A stretch of 64,000 nucleotides of DNA from RGIG3002 sp964449325. Lineage in GTDB: Bacteria > Bacillota > Clostridia > Lachnospirales > Lachnospiraceae. Shown piece after piece: positions 61,974 to 64,000 of the stretch (its first letter is position 1; the number at the start of each line of letters is the position of its first letter). A program made the translations under genes and the position numbers. Location of the stretch: NCBI GenBank assembly GCA_964449325.1, contig CAYUYJ010000007.1, positions 53,212-117,211 on the forward strand. The letters are read 5' to 3'. The notes below the pieces were generated by a model. It worked only from the letters and a program-made list of their open reading frames with translations, was not told the origin of the DNA and ran no database searches.

Positions 61974-62900
61974 CTAATTTAAAAATGCATCAATAATAAC
62001 TGCCTCCGCTTCTTCCTCTGTCATACCCAAAGTCCGCAGTTTTAAAAGCTGCTCATTGTTTATTCTGCCGATTGCCGCTTCATGAATAATCGCCGCATCA
62101 ATATGCTTCGCATCAATCTCAGGAATAGAAGCCACCTGTGCATGATCCATAATAATAGAATCACACTGGATATGGGCATGACACATATTCTCTCCGACAG
62201 CACGGGGATGAAAGGTCTGACGGCTTGTTCCGTCTGCTACGGACCGGGAAATGATTTGAGCACTGCTCCCCTCTCCCTCAAGAACCACGTCCATATTGGA
62301 TACCGCAGTCTGCGCATCATGTGTCATCAGTTTTTCGGTAGCAAAAAGCTTACTCCCCTTTCCAAGCACAACCTCCGTCTGACGCACCGTAGAATCTACT
62401 CCTTTAATCTGTGAAGTATCCAGCGTAAAAACAGCATCCTCTTCCAGAATGATCTTCGTAACCGGATTCAGAATCCGCTCTCCTGTACCTTCTCCTTCCC
62501 CATAATGCTTCTCCTCATAACGGACATTCGCTCCCTTTCCTACATGGAACGTATGTATGCCGTCATGTCTTGTATCATTACACCCGGAGTTATGAATGCC
62601 ACAGCCTGCCACAATCGTCACATCCGCTCCCTCTTCAACATAGAAGTCATTGTATACCTCATCCGTCATACCCGATACCGATACCACGACCGGAATATGC
62701 AGCCGTTCTCCCTTCGTCTCTCCGCTGATATACACATCAATCCCCTGTTTTCCGTCCTGCTTTCTCTTAATCTTAACATGTTCTGTATCTCCATGGCAGA
62801 GTGCCTGTCCGTTGTAGCGGACATTATAAGCTCCCTCTTCCTTAAATTCTTCTCCGTTTATCACATCCAACACTGCTTTTGCAGTTTCATCCATTACCAT
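61974..62900 (-). CDS. SufB/SufD-like scaffold protein of a two-gene SUF system
   Basis: 308 aa, short for SufB (about 470). It keeps the beta-helix core (VYNDFYVEEGADVTIVAGCG; IHNSGCNDTRHDGIHTFHVG) and the late helical end (ASIPEIDAKHIDAAIIHEAA; IGRINNEQLLKLRTLGMTEE). Cys and His in AGCGIHNSGC and several Glu could bind iron or a cluster. With the ATPase SufC encoded 78 bp upstream it forms the minimal SufBC-type pair (SMS-like) of anaerobes, for Fe-S cluster assembly. No cysteine desulfurase or SufU gene is next to it. Confidence 0.88.
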   Translation of the reverse strand: MVMDETAKAVLDVINGEEFKEEGAYNVRYNGQALCHGDTEHVKIKRKQDGKQGIDVYISGETKGERLHIPVVVSVSGMTDEVYNDFYVEEGADVTIVAGCGIHNSGCNDTRHDGIHTFHVGKGANVRYEEKHYGEGEGTGERILNPVTKIILEEDAVFTLDTSQIKGVDSTVRQTEVVLGKGSKLFATEKLMTHDAQTAVSNMDVVLEGEGSSAQIISRSVADGTSRQTFHPRAVGENMCHAHIQCDSIIMDHAQVASIPEIDAKHIDAAIIHEAAIGRINNEQLLKLRTLGMTEEEAEAVIIDAFLN

Positions 62901-62978
62901 TCTGACTGCTCCTTTCCCTAATCTGCCACTTATCCTATTGCCTTCTTTTCCCGTCTTTCCAACCTTCCAATACCCTAT

Positions 62979-63704
62979 CTATGCTTCCTCTTCCATACAG
63001 CCGCATACCGGATTTTCCATAAAAAGATCCTGCATTACTTCTTCCTTGCAACCTGTCTTCTCCACTTTTCCGTCCTTTACAACCATAATACGGTCAGCCA
63101 TATTAATAATCCGTTCCTGATGGGAAATGATAATAATGCTTTCTTTTTTTTCTTTATGTATTTTTTCAAATTGCTTTACCAGCATCGTAAAACTCCACAA
63201 ATCAATGCCCGCTTCCGGCTCATCATAAATACACAGCTTGTGCTCCTTTGCCATGGCTGTTGCAATTTCAATCCGTTTCATTTCTCCGCCGGAAAGAGTT
63301 GCATCCACCTGCCTTGTAATATACTCCTTCGCACAAAGTCCTACATTGCTTAAAAGCTTACAACAGACATTTGTAGGAAGCGGTTTCCCTGCTGCAAGTG
63401 AAAGCAGTTTTTCTACTGTCATGCCTTTAAACCGGGGCGGCTGCTGGAATGCAAAACCAAGACCTGCATTCGCCCTGTGATTTATGTCATAATCACTGAT
63501 ATCCTCACCATCCAGATAAAGCTTACCGGAATCTGCTTTTTCCACCCCCATCAGCAATTTTGCAAGAGTAGACTTTCCGCCGCCGTTTGGTCCCGTAATG
63601 ACCAACAATTCTCCGTCTCCTACTTCAAAGCTGATATCATCTATAATTTTTTTCACATTTCCATCTTCTGTTATATGGAAATTTAAATGTTCTGCCTTTA
63701 ACAT
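62979..63704 (-). CDS. sufC: SufC-type ATPase of Fe-S cluster assembly
   Basis: 241 aa, cytoplasmic ABC ATPase. Walker A ITGPNGGGKSTLAKLLMG, SufC-type GLGFAFQQPPRFKGMTVEKL, signature TLSGGEMKRIEIATAMA and Walker B LCIYDEPEAGIDLWSF, plus the switch IIISHQERII. Start at 63704 after GGAGGATTGGG, where an earlier in-frame Met has no site. It works with the SufB/D-like protein downstream. The leader contains a weak hairpin followed by TTTTTT (about 63720-63760) that could attenuate. Confidence 0.92.
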   Translation of the reverse strand: MLKAEHLNFHITEDGNVKKIIDDISFEVGDGELLVITGPNGGGKSTLAKLLMGVEKADSGKLYLDGEDISDYDINHRANAGLGFAFQQPPRFKGMTVEKLLSLAAGKPLPTNVCCKLLSNVGLCAKEYITRQVDATLSGGEMKRIEIATAMAKEHKLCIYDEPEAGIDLWSFTMLVKQFEKIHKEKKESIIIISHQERIINMADRIMVVKDGKVEKTGCKEEVMQDLFMENPVCGCMEEEA

Positions 63705-63790
63705 CCCAATCCTCCATGTTTTTTCGAAGAAAAAATCCAATCCCTCCGTCGAGGAGAGGATTTATCCTCCATGATTTTACAATTACCTAC

Positions 63791-63818
63791 ATTATACATG
63801 GATTCCATGCAATTGCAA
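63791..63818 (-). promoter_or_regulatory. Promoter of the sufC operon with two palindromes
   Basis: Minus-strand -35 TTGCAA (63813-63818), 16-bp spacer and perfect -10 TATAAT (63791-63796). The spacer holds a perfect palindrome CATGGA-T-TCCATG (63797-63809), and TGCAATTGCA (63808-63817) covers the -35. This is a good place for an Rrf2/IscR-like or other repressor. No regulator gene is visible in the window. Confidence 0.6.
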
Positions 63819-63953
63819 TGACTCTTACCGATACCTATTCTCATTTTAGATTTTTTTAAGATTTTGTAGCGGAATCTTTTTTTCTTCATATATTAATGTT
63901 AAGTAAAAAACAGAGGTCAAGTATGTCTGTTCATTCTTTTTCAACTCGGGAGT

Positions 63954-63981
63954 TTGACAGTTGAATATTAGAAAAAATACT
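63954..63981 (+). promoter_or_regulatory. Possible outward promoter at the right edge
   Basis: -35 TTGACA (63954-63959) with a weak -10 AATACT (63976-63981), 16-bp spacer, reading out of the window. No gene can be seen between it and the edge. Confidence 0.3.
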
Positions 63982-64000
63982 TGCAGGTCGCATAAAACCT

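Noticed and set aside
63698..63889. A 63-codon minus-strand frame over the sufC leader
   Set aside because: It runs through the sufC promoter and ribosome site in another frame and has the composition of non-coding sequence.

Overview
The window looks like a chromosomal segment of a Gram-positive, anaerobic gut bacterium of class Clostridia, most likely family Lachnospiraceae. This rests on gene content: a pyruvate phosphate dikinase, a two-gene SUF (SufC plus SufB/D-like) system, DUF815, DUF5050, DUF5716 and DUF5717 proteins, AT-rich spacers, strong AGGAGG-type ribosome binding sites and many lipoproteins. No phage, insertion sequence or CRISPR array is visible, and no rRNA gene. The only tRNA-like sequence (27076-27166) is not a normal tRNA.

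Layout. 1-6.4 kb: a galactan-use locus. An ABC importer operon (binding lipoprotein plus two permeases) runs left, and a GH53 endo-galactanase runs right. Each arm has a sigma-A promoter followed by the same 19-bp LacI-type operator. 6.3-9.1 kb: a DUF3783 gene, an unusual XRE regulator ending in 15-residue beta-solenoid-like repeats, and an azlCD amino-acid exporter pair. 9.1-18.6 kb: a chemosensory cluster (MCP, CheW, CheA, CheY-like, CheB, CheR) with its own promoter, downstream of an HD-GYP response regulator and a PAS histidine kinase; no flagellar genes are present. 18.7-22.7 kb: a kinase-like protein coupled to a GH13 amylase, a divergent AraC regulator and a membrane XRE regulator. 22.8-23.9 kb: a decayed locus with three broken genes (HXXEE protein, flavodoxin, TetR). 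23.9-29.1 kb: accessory genes, namely a phospholipase-C-like protein, a GNAT acetyltransferase, a PadR plus FMN reductase pair under two matching palindromes, a tRNA-like element with a small ORF, and an ImmA/IrrE plus DUF4411 toxin-antitoxin-like pair.

29.2-51.1 kb is mostly housekeeping: PPDK, an uncharacterised lipoprotein, an amidase, GDPD, an ABC-F protein, a PHP phosphatase, a maf-ppk-ppx-DUF815-pheA gene train, a DUF5050 protein, a MerR-TipAS regulator and purC-purF-purB. 51.1-58.1 kb holds a four-gene operon of uncharacterised proteins: a 1191-aa DUF5717 protein, a DUF5716 Hsp70/actin-like ATPase fold, a TPR-like protein and a coiled-coil membrane protein. This is the best candidate in the window for an undescribed system. 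58.2-64 kb: a GntR-controlled ABC transporter, a membrane diguanylate cyclase behind a strongly palindromic promoter, and the SufC/SufB-like pair.

Readings are by eye. Family names come from recognised motifs and gene order, not from searches. Where a start codon differs from the longest possible reading frame, it was chosen from the ribosome binding site.
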